From positions 496,001 through 560,000 of the forward strand of contig NZ_JAINRD010000001.1 of the NCBI RefSeq assembly GCF_020400605.1: a DNA stretch of 64,000 nt, in the 5' to 3' direction. This stretch comes from Streptomyces aculeolatus. Its GTDB lineage: Bacteria > Actinomycetota > Actinomycetes > Streptomycetales > Streptomycetaceae. Position 1 is the stretch's first letter, and every line of letters begins with the position of its first letter. This document shows positions 43,537 through 52,519 of the stretch, piece after piece. The notes beneath the pieces were generated by a model. It saw nothing but the letters and a program-made list of their open reading frames with translations, did no database searches and was not told the origin of the DNA. A program made the translations under genes and the position numbers.

Positions 43537-44523
43537 TCAGCGCCGGGTGCGGCCGAACAGTGCCATGGCCTCGTCGAGGCGGATACGGGCCCAGTCGTAC
43601 TGCTTGCTGTCGGTGTGCCCGCGGTACACGGTCTCGATGACCATGATCAGCATCAGATGCAGGCAGTACAGGCGGCGGCGCACCCGCTGGGTGCCGGTCA
43701 GCTCGGGATGGCCGTACCCGCGCATGAAGGGCTCCGGGTGCCCGAAGGCCGCCAGCTGGGTGCCCGCGAAGCCGGACTCGATCAACGGGTCGCCGAAGAA
43801 GGCGCGTTCGTGGTCGATGACGCCGACGATCCTGCCGTCGCGGACCATGACGTTGCCGGCCCACAGGTCCCACTCGACGAGGCGCGGCTCGGTCACCTCG
43901 TCGAGGCTGCCGGCGTGCGCGTCGAAGACGGCACGGACGGCGCCGTAGTCCCAGCCGAGGTCGACGCCCCGGCGCTCACCGTCGGCGAGGACGTCCTCGA
44001 CCATGCCGGTGAACACCGCCCGCCAGCTCGGCCCCCCGGACCCGGCGAGCGGCCCGAAGGCGTCCCCGCGGACGGAGTTGATCTCCCGGTTGGCCGCGCC
44101 GACCTGCTCCATCAGGGAGTCGCGCGCGGCACCGGGGAGGCGCTCCGCGACGACGCCGAGGTTGTCGCCGTCGATGTACGGCATGAAGAAGTAGTCGGCG
44201 TCGCACACCTCGCGGCTCCGGTCGGCGAAGTCGACGGCGGGAACCGGCACGGAGGTACGCGTCCGCAGCAGCTCCAGCATGCGCAGCTCGACCGCCATGG
44301 CGCCGCGCTCGTACGTCATCACCTCCACCTGCGGCGGCGGGGCGACCTTCACCACGACCTCGGCCCCGTCCCGCAGCCGGATGCGGTACGCGACGTTGAA
44401 CCACCCGTGCCCCAGCTCGGCGGCCCACCCGTCCCCGTCGGGGACCCGGTCGGCGCCGTAGGCGCGCCCGACCATGGCCCGCAGGGCGGCGGGGGACTGC
44501 CTGTTCTTGGTGATGCTCTCCAC
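43537..44523 (-). CDS. Aminoglycoside phosphotransferase (APH)-family protein
   Basis: A 328-residue kinase-like protein. ATP lysine in VVVKVAPP, catalytic loop VEWDLWAGNVMV (the usual HGDxxxxN appears as EWDLWAGN, Asp and Asn kept) and metal Asp in GVIDHERAFFGDP. The family phosphorylates antibiotics, choline, sugars or other small molecules; substrate unknown. Same direction as the TIR/SPFH genes but 90 nt upstream of them, so operon membership is uncertain. Confidence 0.8.
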   Translation of the reverse strand: MESITKNRQSPAALRAMVGRAYGADRVPDGDGWAAELGHGWFNVAYRIRLRDGAEVVVKVAPPPQVEVMTYERGAMAVELRMLELLRTRTSVPVPAVDFADRSREVCDADYFFMPYIDGDNLGVVAERLPGAARDSLMEQVGAANREINSVRGDAFGPLAGSGGPSWRAVFTGMVEDVLADGERRGVDLGWDYGAVRAVFDAHAGSLDEVTEPRLVEWDLWAGNVMVRDGRIVGVIDHERAFFGDPLIESGFAGTQLAAFGHPEPFMRGYGHPELTGTQRVRRRLYCLHLMLIMVIETVYRGHTDSKQYDWARIRLDEAMALFGRTRR

Positions 44524-44640
44524 GCGCGGTCCCTTCGTCGACGGCGGCCCGGCGAGAACACCTGAGGCATGCCCGGAAAACGATCAGGAAAGCACCCGCG
44601 AAGGCCCCGCCCGGCGGACCGGGTCCGGTGCCCCCGGCCG

Positions 44641-45660
44641 TCAGGTGGCGGTGGGCTGGAGCAGGCGGTCGAGGAGGTCGTCGAGGCTGACCAGTCCGGT
44701 GAGCCGGCCGCCCCCGTCGCGTACGACGGCGAGGGTGGCCCGGCGGTGGCGCAGCGTCTCCAGCGCGTGCGCGGCCGTGTCGTCCTCGCGCAGTTCGGGT
44801 ACGGGCCGGGCGAGGGCGCCGGCGGTGACCGCGCGCCCGCGGGCGCGGGCGACGAGGGCGTCGCGGGCGTGCAGCGAACCGACGATGTCCGCGCCGTCGC
44901 GGACCAGCAGCCGGGTGCGGTCGGCGGTGGCGGCGGCGGCCAGGGCGGTGCCGACGTCGGCGGCGGCGGGCACCGCGTCGATGGCGTCGGCGGGCACCTG
45001 GAGGTCGCGTACGGGGGTCTGGGGCTCCGTCAGCGAGCGGGTGAGCAGCGCGGAGTCGGCGGCGTCGATGAGTCCGAGGCGCCGGGACTCGGTGATCAGG
45101 GCGGTGAGCTGCTCGCGGTTGTGCACGGAGGCGATCTCGTCGCGGGGGGTGACGCGGGCGAGCCGCACCAGACCGTTGCTGATCGTGTTCAGTACCCGGA
45201 TGAGCGGCCGGACGACCAGGGTCACGGCACGGAAGGCCGGGGCGAGCAGCATCGCCGAGGACTCGGGGTGGGCGATGGCCCACGACTTGGGGGCCATCTC
45301 GCCGAGCACCATGTGCAGGAACACCACGACGAACATGGCGACGGCGAAGGCGACACCGTAGCTGAGGGCGGACGGCAGACCCAGGTCGTGCAGCAGCGGG
45401 TCCAGTTCGTGCGAGATCGCCGGCTTGGACACCGCCCCCAGGCCCAGCGTGCACAGAGTGATGCCGAGCTGGGCGCCCGCGAGCATCAGCGACAGCTCAC
45501 GCATCCCGGCCAGCGCCGACTTCGCGCCGCGCCGCCCGTCGGCGACGGCCCGTTCCACGCGGTGGCGCTTGGCGGCGACGAGCGCGAACTCGGCGGCCAC
45601 GAAGAAGCCGCTGCCGATCAGCAGCAGGAGGGTGACGAACAGGGCGAGGGGCAGGCTCAC
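44641..45660 (-). CDS. CNNM/CBS-domain membrane protein (hemolysin family), shorter partner
   Basis: The 339-residue product has a four-helix DUF21/CNNM domain (residues 1-180, with MLAGAQLGITLCTLGLGAV and HMVLGEMAPKSWAIAHPE) and two CBS motifs (DVGTALAAAATADRTRLLVRDG; LAVVRDGGGRLTGLVSLDDLLDRLL). The C-terminal CorC domain of its partner is absent. Start ATG 45660 overlaps the upstream gene's stop by four bases. CNNM proteins are associated with Mg2+/Co2+ transport; members of this tandem pair likely form a heterodimer. Confidence 0.88.
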   Translation of the reverse strand: MSLPLALFVTLLLLIGSGFFVAAEFALVAAKRHRVERAVADGRRGAKSALAGMRELSLMLAGAQLGITLCTLGLGAVSKPAISHELDPLLHDLGLPSALSYGVAFAVAMFVVVFLHMVLGEMAPKSWAIAHPESSAMLLAPAFRAVTLVVRPLIRVLNTISNGLVRLARVTPRDEIASVHNREQLTALITESRRLGLIDAADSALLTRSLTEPQTPVRDLQVPADAIDAVPAAADVGTALAAAATADRTRLLVRDGADIVGSLHARDALVARARGRAVTAGALARPVPELREDDTAAHALETLRHRRATLAVVRDGGGRLTGLVSLDDLLDRLLQPTAT

Positions 45661-47012
45661 GCGGTGCCCTCCTTCGGGGAGTCCCCGGACCGGTCCGCGA
45701 CGGCGTCGCCGAGCCGCTCCAGGCGTACGCGCTTGGGCACATGGCGGTCGAGGCCGCGGACGTCGAGCGCGGCCCGGCCGCCGTCGGGCAGGACGACGGT
45801 GAGGCGGTCGCCGACGGTGGGGAAGCGGCCGAGGCGGTCCACGACGAGGCCGGCGACCGTCTCGTAGTCCTCCTCCTGCGGCAGCGGGATGCCGGTGGCC
45901 TCCTCGATCTCGTCCAGCCGGTGGCCGGCGTCGACGATCCAGCCGGTCCCGTCCGGGATGGCCGCCGCCTCGACGCGGTCGGTCTCGTCGGCGAGTTCGC
46001 CGACCAGTTCCTCGGCGATGTCCTCGAACGTGACGATGCCGGCCAGCCCGCCGTGCTCGTCCAGTACACAGGCGAACTCCGTGTCCGCTCCGCGCAGCCG
46101 CTCCACCGCGCCCGGCAGCGGCAGGGTGTCCGGGAGCAGCAGGGGCCGCCGGGCCAGCTCGCCGCAGCGGGCCGCCGCGATGCGCTCGGCGGACAGGCCC
46201 ATCAGCTCGCGTACGCCCAGCACGCCCACCACGTCGTCGTCGCGGTCGCCGACCACGGGGTACGCGGAGTGCCCCAGCTCAGCGATGAGGTCGACGGCCC
46301 GGGTGGCGGGGGCGTCGGCGCGTACGTACGCGGCGTTGACGCGCGGCACCATCACCTCGGTGAGCGTGTGCTCGGAGAAGTCCAGGGCGTGGTCGAGCAG
46401 TTCGGCGGTCTCCTTCGGCAGTTGACCGTGCTCGTGCGACTCGCCGATGAGATGGCCGAGCTCCTCCAGCCCGGCGCCGTGGTGCAGTTCCTCGACCGGC
46501 TCGATGCCCACCAGGCGCAGCAGCCGGTTCGCGGCCGTGTCGAACACGGCGACCACCGGGCCGACGGCCTTGAGGTAGAGCAGGGTGGAGGAGGCCAGCG
46601 ACTTCGCCAGCCGCTCCGGGACGGCCAGCGCGAGGTTCTTCGGCGCCAGTTCCCCGAGCACCATCTGCACCACGGTGGCCAGCACGAACGCCGCCGTCAG
46701 CGCGATCCCGCCGACCGCGGACTCCGGTACGCCGAGACCGGTCAGCGCCGGTCGCACCAGCTCGGCCAGTGCCGGTTCCGCCAGGAAGCCGACGACCAGG
46801 CCGGTGACGGTGATGCCGAGCTGCGCCCCGGAGAGCATGAACGACAGCCGCTCCAGCACCCGCAGCGCCCGGGCCGCCCGCCGGTCGCCGGCTTCGGCGT
46901 CGCGGGTCAGGGCGATGCGGTCCGCGGAGACGTAGGCGAACTCCTGGGCGACGAAGTAGCCCGTGCCGGCGGTGAGGACGAGCACGGCCAGCAGGCCGAG
47001 GGCGGTGCTCAC
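45657..47012 (-). CDS. CNNM/CBS/CorC-domain membrane protein (hemolysin family)
   Basis: The 451-residue product has the CNNM membrane domain (residues 1-200, MLSGAQLGITVTGLVVGFLA, QMVLGELAPKNLALAVPE), a CBS pair (TEVMVPRVNAAYVRADAPAT; FACVLDEHGGLAGIVTFEDIAEELVGEL) and a C-terminal CorC_HlyC domain (DAGHRLDEIEEATGIPLP ... YETVAGLVVDRLGRFPTVGD). Adenine-nucleotide-regulated metal transport is the usual inferred role. It is the first gene of a leftward pair, divergent from the Spo0M gene. Confidence 0.9.
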   Translation of the reverse strand: MSTALGLLAVLVLTAGTGYFVAQEFAYVSADRIALTRDAEAGDRRAARALRVLERLSFMLSGAQLGITVTGLVVGFLAEPALAELVRPALTGLGVPESAVGGIALTAAFVLATVVQMVLGELAPKNLALAVPERLAKSLASSTLLYLKAVGPVVAVFDTAANRLLRLVGIEPVEELHHGAGLEELGHLIGESHEHGQLPKETAELLDHALDFSEHTLTEVMVPRVNAAYVRADAPATRAVDLIAELGHSAYPVVGDRDDDVVGVLGVRELMGLSAERIAAARCGELARRPLLLPDTLPLPGAVERLRGADTEFACVLDEHGGLAGIVTFEDIAEELVGELADETDRVEAAAIPDGTGWIVDAGHRLDEIEEATGIPLPQEEDYETVAGLVVDRLGRFPTVGDRLTVVLPDGGRAALDVRGLDRHVPKRVRLERLGDAVADRSGDSPKEGTA

Positions 47013-47339
47013 CGCTCACCGCCCCGCGGCAGCCCGGGCCGGGCGTCCGTGGATGTGGCGGACAACTGCAGCTCCCCTCATGGCGGTGTCGCCCCGGCAG
47101 CGTACGGCGCCGGACGTCCGGACACCTTAGTCACGCCGACCGGCCGTGCCGGCCACGCCCACCGGCCGGCCGCTCCGCGCCGCGGCTGCCGGGCACGTGT
47201 TGCTCCGTCCGGCTGAATGTAGCCGTTCACCCACCGTCTTTGGGAAACCCTTTACCTTTCGGGGTAGTTCTGACGGCGGCCCGGTGGAGCGGGCCGCCGG
47301 GACGGAACGAGACGTGACACGGAGAAGGGGAACACCACG
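47013..47339. other. Divergent intergenic region, no gene
   Basis: A 327-nt region between the leftward CNNM pair and the rightward Spo0M gene. An A+T-richer patch at about 47236-47272 (TTTGGGAAACCC, TTTACCTTTCGGGG) is a likely promoter for spo0M. No repeats or ORF stand out. Confidence 0.4.
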
Positions 47340-48359
47340 ATGGTGTACAAACGGCTGCTGGGTGCACTGGGCGTCGGCGGACCGAAGGTGGACACGGTCC
47401 TGGACGGCGGACCGGTGGTCCCCGGCGGCGCGCTGACCGGGCAGGTGCACCTGGAAGGCGGCAGCGCCGACGCGGAGATCGAGCACATCTCGGTCGAGTT
47501 CGTCGCCCGGGTGGAGGCCGAGAGCGACGACGGCGAGCACGAGGGCGCGGTGGTCTTCCACCGGGCCGTGGTCGGCCACGGACTCCGGCTGGCCGAAGGG
47601 GAGTACGCCGCCCTCCCGTTCAGCCTCCCGGTGCCGTGGGAGACCCCGATCACCGAGCTGTACGGGCAGGAGCTGGGCGTCGTCCTGGGCGTACGCACCG
47701 AGCTCGCGGTGGCCGGGGCCAGGGACGCCGGCGACCTCGACCCGCTCACGGTACGGCCGCTGCCCGCCCAGGAGGCGGTGCTGGAGGCGCTCGGGCAACT
47801 GGGCTTCGCCTTCAAGTCGGCGGACCTGGAGTTCGGCCACATCCCCGGCACCGGGCAGACGCTGCCGTTCTACCAGGAGATCGAGCTGTACGCGGCTCCC
47901 CAGTACTCCCACGCCCTCGCCGAGCTGGAGGTGACCTTCCTCGCCGACCCGGCCCGGATGGAGGTGGTGCTGGAGGCCGACAAGCGCGGCGGCCTCTTCG
48001 CCGCGGGGCACGACGCGCTCGCCCGGCACGCCGTCCGGCACGACGGTGCCGTGGACCGCGACTGGAGCACGGAGGTCGACGACTGGATCCGGCAGCTGGT
48101 CGACCACCGCTCCGCCCTCGCCCAGCCGGGCGGCGGCCTCCCCGGCGGGGCCTTGTCCGGTGCCGGCCACGGCGGCCACCCCTCGCCGTACGGGCAGGGC
48201 AAGCACCCGCACGAGGGCGGCCATGGCCCCGGGGCCGGTGCGGTGGTGGCCGCGGGGGCGGCGGGGCTGGCCGTCGGGGCGGTGGGCGGCTGGGCGGCGG
48301 CCGAAGTCATCGACGAGGTCGGGGACTTCTTCGAGGGCGAGGAGGACGAGGAGGGCTGA
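47340..48359 (+). CDS. Spo0M-like sporulation control protein
   Basis: The 339-residue protein has an N-terminal arrestin-like double beta-sandwich (LGVGGPKVDTVLDGGPVVPGG, IEHISVEFVARVE, ALPFSLPVPWETPITELYGQ, VRTELAVAGARD), matching Spo0M/SCO-type proteins. The C-terminus has a His/Gly-rich linker and a hydrophobic Ala/Gly stretch (AVVAAGAAGLAVGAVGGWAAAEV) before an acidic tail. Spo0M affects sporulation in Bacillus; roles in Streptomyces are less defined. ATG 47340, with GTG 47343 adjoining; AGAAGGGGAA lies upstream. Confidence 0.85.
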   Translation: MVYKRLLGALGVGGPKVDTVLDGGPVVPGGALTGQVHLEGGSADAEIEHISVEFVARVEAESDDGEHEGAVVFHRAVVGHGLRLAEGEYAALPFSLPVPWETPITELYGQELGVVLGVRTELAVAGARDAGDLDPLTVRPLPAQEAVLEALGQLGFAFKSADLEFGHIPGTGQTLPFYQEIELYAAPQYSHALAELEVTFLADPARMEVVLEADKRGGLFAAGHDALARHAVRHDGAVDRDWSTEVDDWIRQLVDHRSALAQPGGGLPGGALSGAGHGGHPSPYGQGKHPHEGGHGPGAGAVVAAGAAGLAVGAVGGWAAAEVIDEVGDFFEGEEDEEG

Positions 48360-48514
48360 CCGGTACGCCCGCCCGGCGGCGCTCTCCCCGGCCGCCGTGA
48401 GAACGCCGCGGCGCCGCTCGGGCATGCGGTCCGTACACCGAGGGGAGGGTGGCGGCGTCCGGGCAGGGATTCCGTGATCCCCCGCGCAGCGGCTGCCCCG
48501 TAGTGTGCGGGGGC

Positions 48515-49165
48515 ATGGACGGTGTGGCGCAGGGGGATCTGACCGGGCGGGCTCGGCTGCGGCGGGCGGCGTTGGAGTTGTTCGCCGAGCGCGGGTTCGA
48601 GGCGACGTCCACGCGGGCCGTGGCGGCGCGGGCGGGGCTGTCGCCCGCCCTGGTGACCCGGCACTTCGGCTCCAGGGACGGGCTGCGGGCGGCGGTGGAC
48701 GCGGATGTGCTGGAGCGGATCCGTACGGCGCTGAGCGAACTGGAACCGGCACCGGGAGAGCCCCGGCCGCAGGCGTTGATGGTCTCGCTCGGCGAGGTCT
48801 CGGCGCGGCTGTTCGGCGCGGACCCGGTGCTGCGGGGCTATCTGCGGCACGCGCTCGCCGAGGACGGCGAGGCGAGCGCCGGGCTGTTCGGCCGGCTGCT
48901 GCGGGGCGCGGGCGCGGAGCTGGAACGGCTGAGCCGGCGGGCCGGCGGGCTCGCGGACGGCGCGGACGAGGAGTGGGCGCCGTTCCAGATGCTGTGCCTG
49001 ATCCTGGGCCCGCTGCTGCTGGAGCCCGTGATGCAGCCCAACCTCGACCGTCCGATGTTCGACCCCGAGGTGCTGGCGGCACGGAGCGCCGCCAACCAGC
49101 GGCTGCTCGCCCGGGGCCTGCTCGCGCACCCGGAGCGGGCGCTCGGGGGGCAAGAGGGGGGCTAG
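48515..49165 (+). CDS. TetR family transcriptional regulator
   Basis: From ATG 48515 the product is 216 residues. The N-terminal HTH is canonical: ALELFAERGFEATSTRAVAA, then RAGLSPALVTRHFGSRDGLR. The C-terminal ligand domain is helical (YLRHALAEDGEASAGLFGRLL). It lies 40 nt upstream of a membrane acyltransferase gene, and an inverted repeat (49188-49203) sits between them, so it may control that gene and itself. Ligand unknown. Confidence 0.9.
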   Translation: MDGVAQGDLTGRARLRRAALELFAERGFEATSTRAVAARAGLSPALVTRHFGSRDGLRAAVDADVLERIRTALSELEPAPGEPRPQALMVSLGEVSARLFGADPVLRGYLRHALAEDGEASAGLFGRLLRGAGAELERLSRRAGGLADGADEEWAPFQMLCLILGPLLLEPVMQPNLDRPMFDPEVLAARSAANQRLLARGLLAHPERALGGQEGG

Positions 49166-49187
49166 CACCATCGCGAGGTGTACACGT

Positions 49188-49203
49188 GTTGAGCATCCTC
49201 AAC
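49188..49203. promoter_or_regulatory. Inverted repeat, candidate TetR operator
   Basis: GTTGAG (49188-49193) and CTCAAC (49198-49203) form a perfect 6-bp inverted repeat around CATC, ending two bases before the acyltransferase ATG at 49206. A repressor bound here would block ribosome or polymerase access. The adjacent TetR regulator is the obvious candidate. Confidence 0.5.
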
Positions 49204-49205
49204 GC

Positions 49206-50402
49206 ATGGATACCTCGACACTCGCGCCGGCCAGGCGCCTGGACTGGCTGGACAACCTCCGCATCGCCCTCATCGCCCTGGTCGTCGTCCACCACGCGGC
49301 CCAGGCGTACGGCCCCGCAGACTGGTGGTACGTGGAGAACCAGCCGCGCACCAGCGTGCTGGGCACCCTGTCCGCGTTCGACGGCGCGTTCTTCATGAGC
49401 CTGTTCTTCTTCATCTCCGCCTACTTCGTGCCGGCCTCCTACGACCGCCGCGGCGGCCGGCCGTTCCTCACAGGGCGGCTCAAGCGGCTGGGCATCCCCG
49501 TGGTCGTCGGCGCGCTGACCCTCGTCCCGGGTCTGATGTACGCGTACTACGTCCGCTACCGCGACTACCCCGCGATCTCGTTCCCCCGCTACTTCACCGA
49601 CGTCTACCTGGGCCTCGGCGAGGAGCCCGCCGACTGGAGCGGCCCGTCCTGGCCGGACCTGCAGTTCGGGCACCTGTGGTTCATCCAGAACCTGCTGGCC
49701 TACAGCGTGCTCTACCTGCTGTGCCGGCAGGCCGCCCGGCTGCTGCACCGGCACCGTCCCCGTCCCCGTACCGGCGCCCGGCCGGCCCGGGGCCCGGTGC
49801 CCGGCCACGGGTCGCTGGTCCTGCTCACCGTCGCGGTGACCGCCGCGACGTTCGCCATACGGCTGCGCTACCCCCTCGACGAGTGGATCCCCTTCCTGGA
49901 CTTCATCCAGGTCGAGCCGGCCCGGGTGGCGCAGTACGCCACGTTCTTCGCCCTGGGCATCGTCGCGTTCCGCCAGGACTGGCTCAACCGGCTTCCGGCC
50001 CGGGTGGGCTGGATCTGGCTGGGCATCGGAGCCGCGCTGACGGCGGTGCTGTTCGCCGTCGGCTCCGATGCCGGCTTCTTCGGCCCCGGCGGCGCGAACG
50101 GCCCCTCGCTGCTCTGGTCCGCGTACGAAAGCGCCCTGTGCACAGCCCTGATCACCGGGCTGCTCGTCCTCTTCCGGGAGCGGCTGACGGCCGGCAACCG
50201 CCTGTCCCGGGCGGCTTCTTCCGCCTCGTACACGGTCTACATCGTCCACGTCCCCGTCGTCGTCGCCCTGCAATTCGCCCTCAGCGGCAGCGGCCTCCAA
50301 GCGCCCCTGTCCTTCGGCCTGGTGGCCGCGCTCGCGCTCCTGATCAGCTTCCCGCTGGCCGACCGCATACGACGGCTGCCCGGCTTCCGCAGGGTGCTGT
50401 GA
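49206..50402 (+). CDS. Membrane acyltransferase (acyltransferase 3 family)
   Basis: The 398-residue product has about ten membrane helices. It begins with the family signature RLDWLDNLRIALIALVVVHH (R/D and catalytic His-type motif) and has FFMSLFFFISAYF and SYTVYIVHVPVVVAL near the C-terminus. Family members O-acylate sugars or lipids at the membrane, and some export succinyl glucans. ATG 49206 lies only two bases after a TetR-type inverted repeat. A terminator follows at 50472. Confidence 0.87.
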   Translation: MDTSTLAPARRLDWLDNLRIALIALVVVHHAAQAYGPADWWYVENQPRTSVLGTLSAFDGAFFMSLFFFISAYFVPASYDRRGGRPFLTGRLKRLGIPVVVGALTLVPGLMYAYYVRYRDYPAISFPRYFTDVYLGLGEEPADWSGPSWPDLQFGHLWFIQNLLAYSVLYLLCRQAARLLHRHRPRPRTGARPARGPVPGHGSLVLLTVAVTAATFAIRLRYPLDEWIPFLDFIQVEPARVAQYATFFALGIVAFRQDWLNRLPARVGWIWLGIGAALTAVLFAVGSDAGFFGPGGANGPSLLWSAYESALCTALITGLLVLFRERLTAGNRLSRAASSASYTVYIVHVPVVVALQFALSGSGLQAPLSFGLVAALALLISFPLADRIRRLPGFRRVL

Positions 50403-50471
50403 AACCCCGGCGGACCGGCCCCGCGAGGCCACCGGACCGACCGCTTGGGACGTGAGAGATCACGCTCGAAT

Positions 50472-50495
50472 CCCGGGGGCCTCGCCCGGGTTTTT
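50472..50495 (+). terminator. Rho-independent terminator after the acyltransferase
   Basis: CCCGGG (50472-50477), loop GGCCTCG, CCCGGG (50485-50490), then TTTTT (50491-50495). It lies 69 nt after the acyltransferase stop and upstream of the next kinase gene. Confidence 0.7.
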
Positions 50496-50585
50496 CGGCT
50501 ATCGGCTCTGGCGGAAGCGTCTTTGCGCCATGATCGTCGTCACGCCCTTTCGGCATCGGGTGGTTCGCGACGGGGGGAGGCGACA

Positions 50586-52238
50586 GTGCGGGACGAGCTC
50601 TTCGACGGGCGCTACCGGCTGGTGCGGCAGCTCGGTGAAGGCGGCATGGGCCAGGTGTGGGAGGCGAGGGACGAGACGCTGGACCGGCCCGTCGCCGTCA
50701 AGGTCGTCTCCCTGCTCAGCGGCGGCGGAAGCCGCGGCGAGGAGGCCCGCGCCAGGTTCCTGCGCGAGGCACGCATCACCGCCCGCCTGCAACACCCCAA
50801 CATCGTCACCATCCACGACCTCGGCGAGGCCGGCGACGGCGGGTCCAGAATCCCGTTCCTGGTGATGGAGCTGGTCCGGGGCGAGGGCCTGGACGTGACA
50901 CTGCGCCGCGGACCCGTGCATCTGCCGGACGCCGCCCGCTGGGGTGCGCAGATATGCGACGCGCTCGCCGAAGCCCACGGCATGGGCGTCATGCACCGCG
51001 ACATCAAACCCTCCAACGTCCTCATCACCCCGTCCGGCACCGCGAAGGTCCTCGACTTCGGTGTCGCCCGTGCCGCCGACCCGTACGCCACCTCCGACCG
51101 GCTCACCCGGACCGGCTACATCGTGGGCACGCCCTCGTACATGGCACCCGAACAGGCCCGTGGCCACGCGGAGCCACGAAGTGATCTGTACACGCTCGGC
51201 TGCCTGCTCTTCGAGCTGATCACCGGGCGGCTCCCCTTCGAGGCCCCCGACGCCGTCGGCTACCTCTCCGCCCACCTCACCCTCGAACCACCCGCCCCCG
51301 GCACACTCGCCCCCTCGGTCCCGGCCGGCTGGGACGACCTGGTGCTGACGCTGCTGCGCAAGGAGCCCGACCAGCGCTACGGCAACGCCGCCGACGTGGC
51401 CGAGGCACTGCGCCGGCTCGACGGCGCGGCGGAACCCACCGGCCCGGCGGACGACCGGACGCGGCCGGGCACGAGGCCGGGCACCACGACCCCGCTCCCT
51501 CCCGTGGACCCCACCCGGGAGGCGAGCGAGGACGCCGCCCCCGACGCGCCACCGGCAACGCCCCGCCCCGCCTTCCGGAAGGCACGAGTCGCCGTTCCGG
51601 CACTTGTCCTGACCGCCGCCGTGACCGCCAGCGCGGCAATCCTCCTCACCGACGACGCCGACAGAAACGGCGACGACGACCTGGGCGCCTCACAGGAATC
51701 CACCCCGCCGCCCGTCGGCTTCAAGAGCATCCCGGACGTCTGCGGCGCACTGTCGAAGGACGCGCTGCTGGGCGGGCTGGTGGAGCAGCCGCGCCCCGGC
51801 GAGTTCAGCGACAAGGCCGGCTACCGCTCGTGCGAGTGGGACACGGACGAACTCGCGTCGGTACCGGTCGACGGCCACGTGATCGTCTACGCATACCGAT
51901 TCGGCGCCACCGGCAAGGCGCGGGCGCACATGGAAGAGGAGAAGGGAAGGGAGTCCCTGGGCGGGGAATCGTACGTCAGCCTGGGAATGCCCGGCGAGAT
52001 CGGGGACGAGGCCGTCATCCGCGTGGACAAGGAGAGCATCGACAAGACCGTCGGCGGCGACGTCTTCCACAGCTTCAACTCCACCAGCGCCGCGTTCCGG
52101 GACAGCAATCTCTTCATCAAGATCATCTACATGCGCTCGCGCGGCGACGACCCCGAAGAGAACGACAGAAAGACCACCCGCACCGGCGCCGAGGAGATCA
52201 TCAAGTTCCTCGCCGCCACCGTGGAGAACCCGGCCTGA
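50586..52238 (+). CDS. Transmembrane Ser/Thr protein kinase with a DUF3558-like sensor domain
   Basis: From GTG 50586 (GGGGGGAGG upstream) the product is 550 residues. Kinase domain (about 6-265): LGEGGMGQVWEARD, VAVKVV, HRDIKPSNVL, DFGVA, MAPEQ. A Pro/Thr-rich linker leads to one membrane helix (VAVPALVLTAAVTASAAILL, about 340-359). The extracytoplasmic domain (about 380-550) starts IPDVCGALSKDALLGGL and has a second Cys in RSCEWD; spacing and context resemble DUF3558 lipoprotein domains. A sensor kinase with an outside ligand domain is the likely role. Confidence 0.9.
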   Translation: MRDELFDGRYRLVRQLGEGGMGQVWEARDETLDRPVAVKVVSLLSGGGSRGEEARARFLREARITARLQHPNIVTIHDLGEAGDGGSRIPFLVMELVRGEGLDVTLRRGPVHLPDAARWGAQICDALAEAHGMGVMHRDIKPSNVLITPSGTAKVLDFGVARAADPYATSDRLTRTGYIVGTPSYMAPEQARGHAEPRSDLYTLGCLLFELITGRLPFEAPDAVGYLSAHLTLEPPAPGTLAPSVPAGWDDLVLTLLRKEPDQRYGNAADVAEALRRLDGAAEPTGPADDRTRPGTRPGTTTPLPPVDPTREASEDAAPDAPPATPRPAFRKARVAVPALVLTAAVTASAAILLTDDADRNGDDDLGASQESTPPPVGFKSIPDVCGALSKDALLGGLVEQPRPGEFSDKAGYRSCEWDTDELASVPVDGHVIVYAYRFGATGKARAHMEEEKGRESLGGESYVSLGMPGEIGDEAVIRVDKESIDKTVGGDVFHSFNSTSAAFRDSNLFIKIIYMRSRGDDPEENDRKTTRTGAEEIIKFLAATVENPA

Positions 52239-52381
52239 CCGCTCAACTGCCGCTCCCCGCCGAACCACTGAGCGACGGCCGGCCGCACGCGACGCTGCGC
52301 CGGCGACGCCGGAGACCACGCCTGCCAGGAGCCGTTCGAGACCTCACCCGGAACTCTCCCGAAACGATCTCCGGAAACCAC

Positions 52382-52418
52382 TCAGGGGCCCGATCCATCA
52401 AACGGATCAAGCCCCTGA
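52382..52418 (-). terminator. Hairpin downstream of tRNA-Pro
   Basis: TCAGGGGC (52382-52389) pairs with GCCCCTGA (52411-52418), with a further internal GATCC/GGATC pair (52392-52396 with 52404-52408). On the minus strand it lies 16 nt beyond the 3' end of tRNA-Pro and is followed by GTGGTTTCC, a weak T-run. Probable tRNA terminator. Confidence 0.6.
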
Positions 52419-52433
52419 CCTGGTGCTTTGCTG

Positions 52434-52507
52434 TCGGGGTGGCGGGATTTGAACCCACGACCTCTTCGTCCCGAACGAAGCGCGCTGCCAAGCTGCGCCA
52501 CACCCCG
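52434..52507 (-). tRNA. tRNA-Pro (CGG)
   Basis: A 74-nt tRNA on the minus strand. Acceptor arms CGGGGTG/CACCCCG pair fully, with discriminator A. The anticodon stem CTTCG/CGAAG encloses TTCGGGA, anticodon CGG. The D-arm (GGCGCAGCTTGGCAGC) and T-arm (GTGGGTTCAAATCCCGC) are normal. CCA is not encoded. Its 5' end is only 12 nt after the stop of the upstream phosphoesterase gene. Confidence 0.95.
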
Positions 52508-52519
52508 TGACTGCGAGCA

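Noticed and set aside
43537..44523. APH-like protein as part of the TIR/SPFH system
   Set aside because: It is in the same direction, but a 90-nt gap and no known functional link make this too weak to claim.
47127..50432. Very long minus-strand open frame (1101 codons)
   Set aside because: It is antisense to Spo0M, TetR and the acyltransferase; composition is that of a G+C-rich shadow (His/Arg/Gly/Pro), without motifs.
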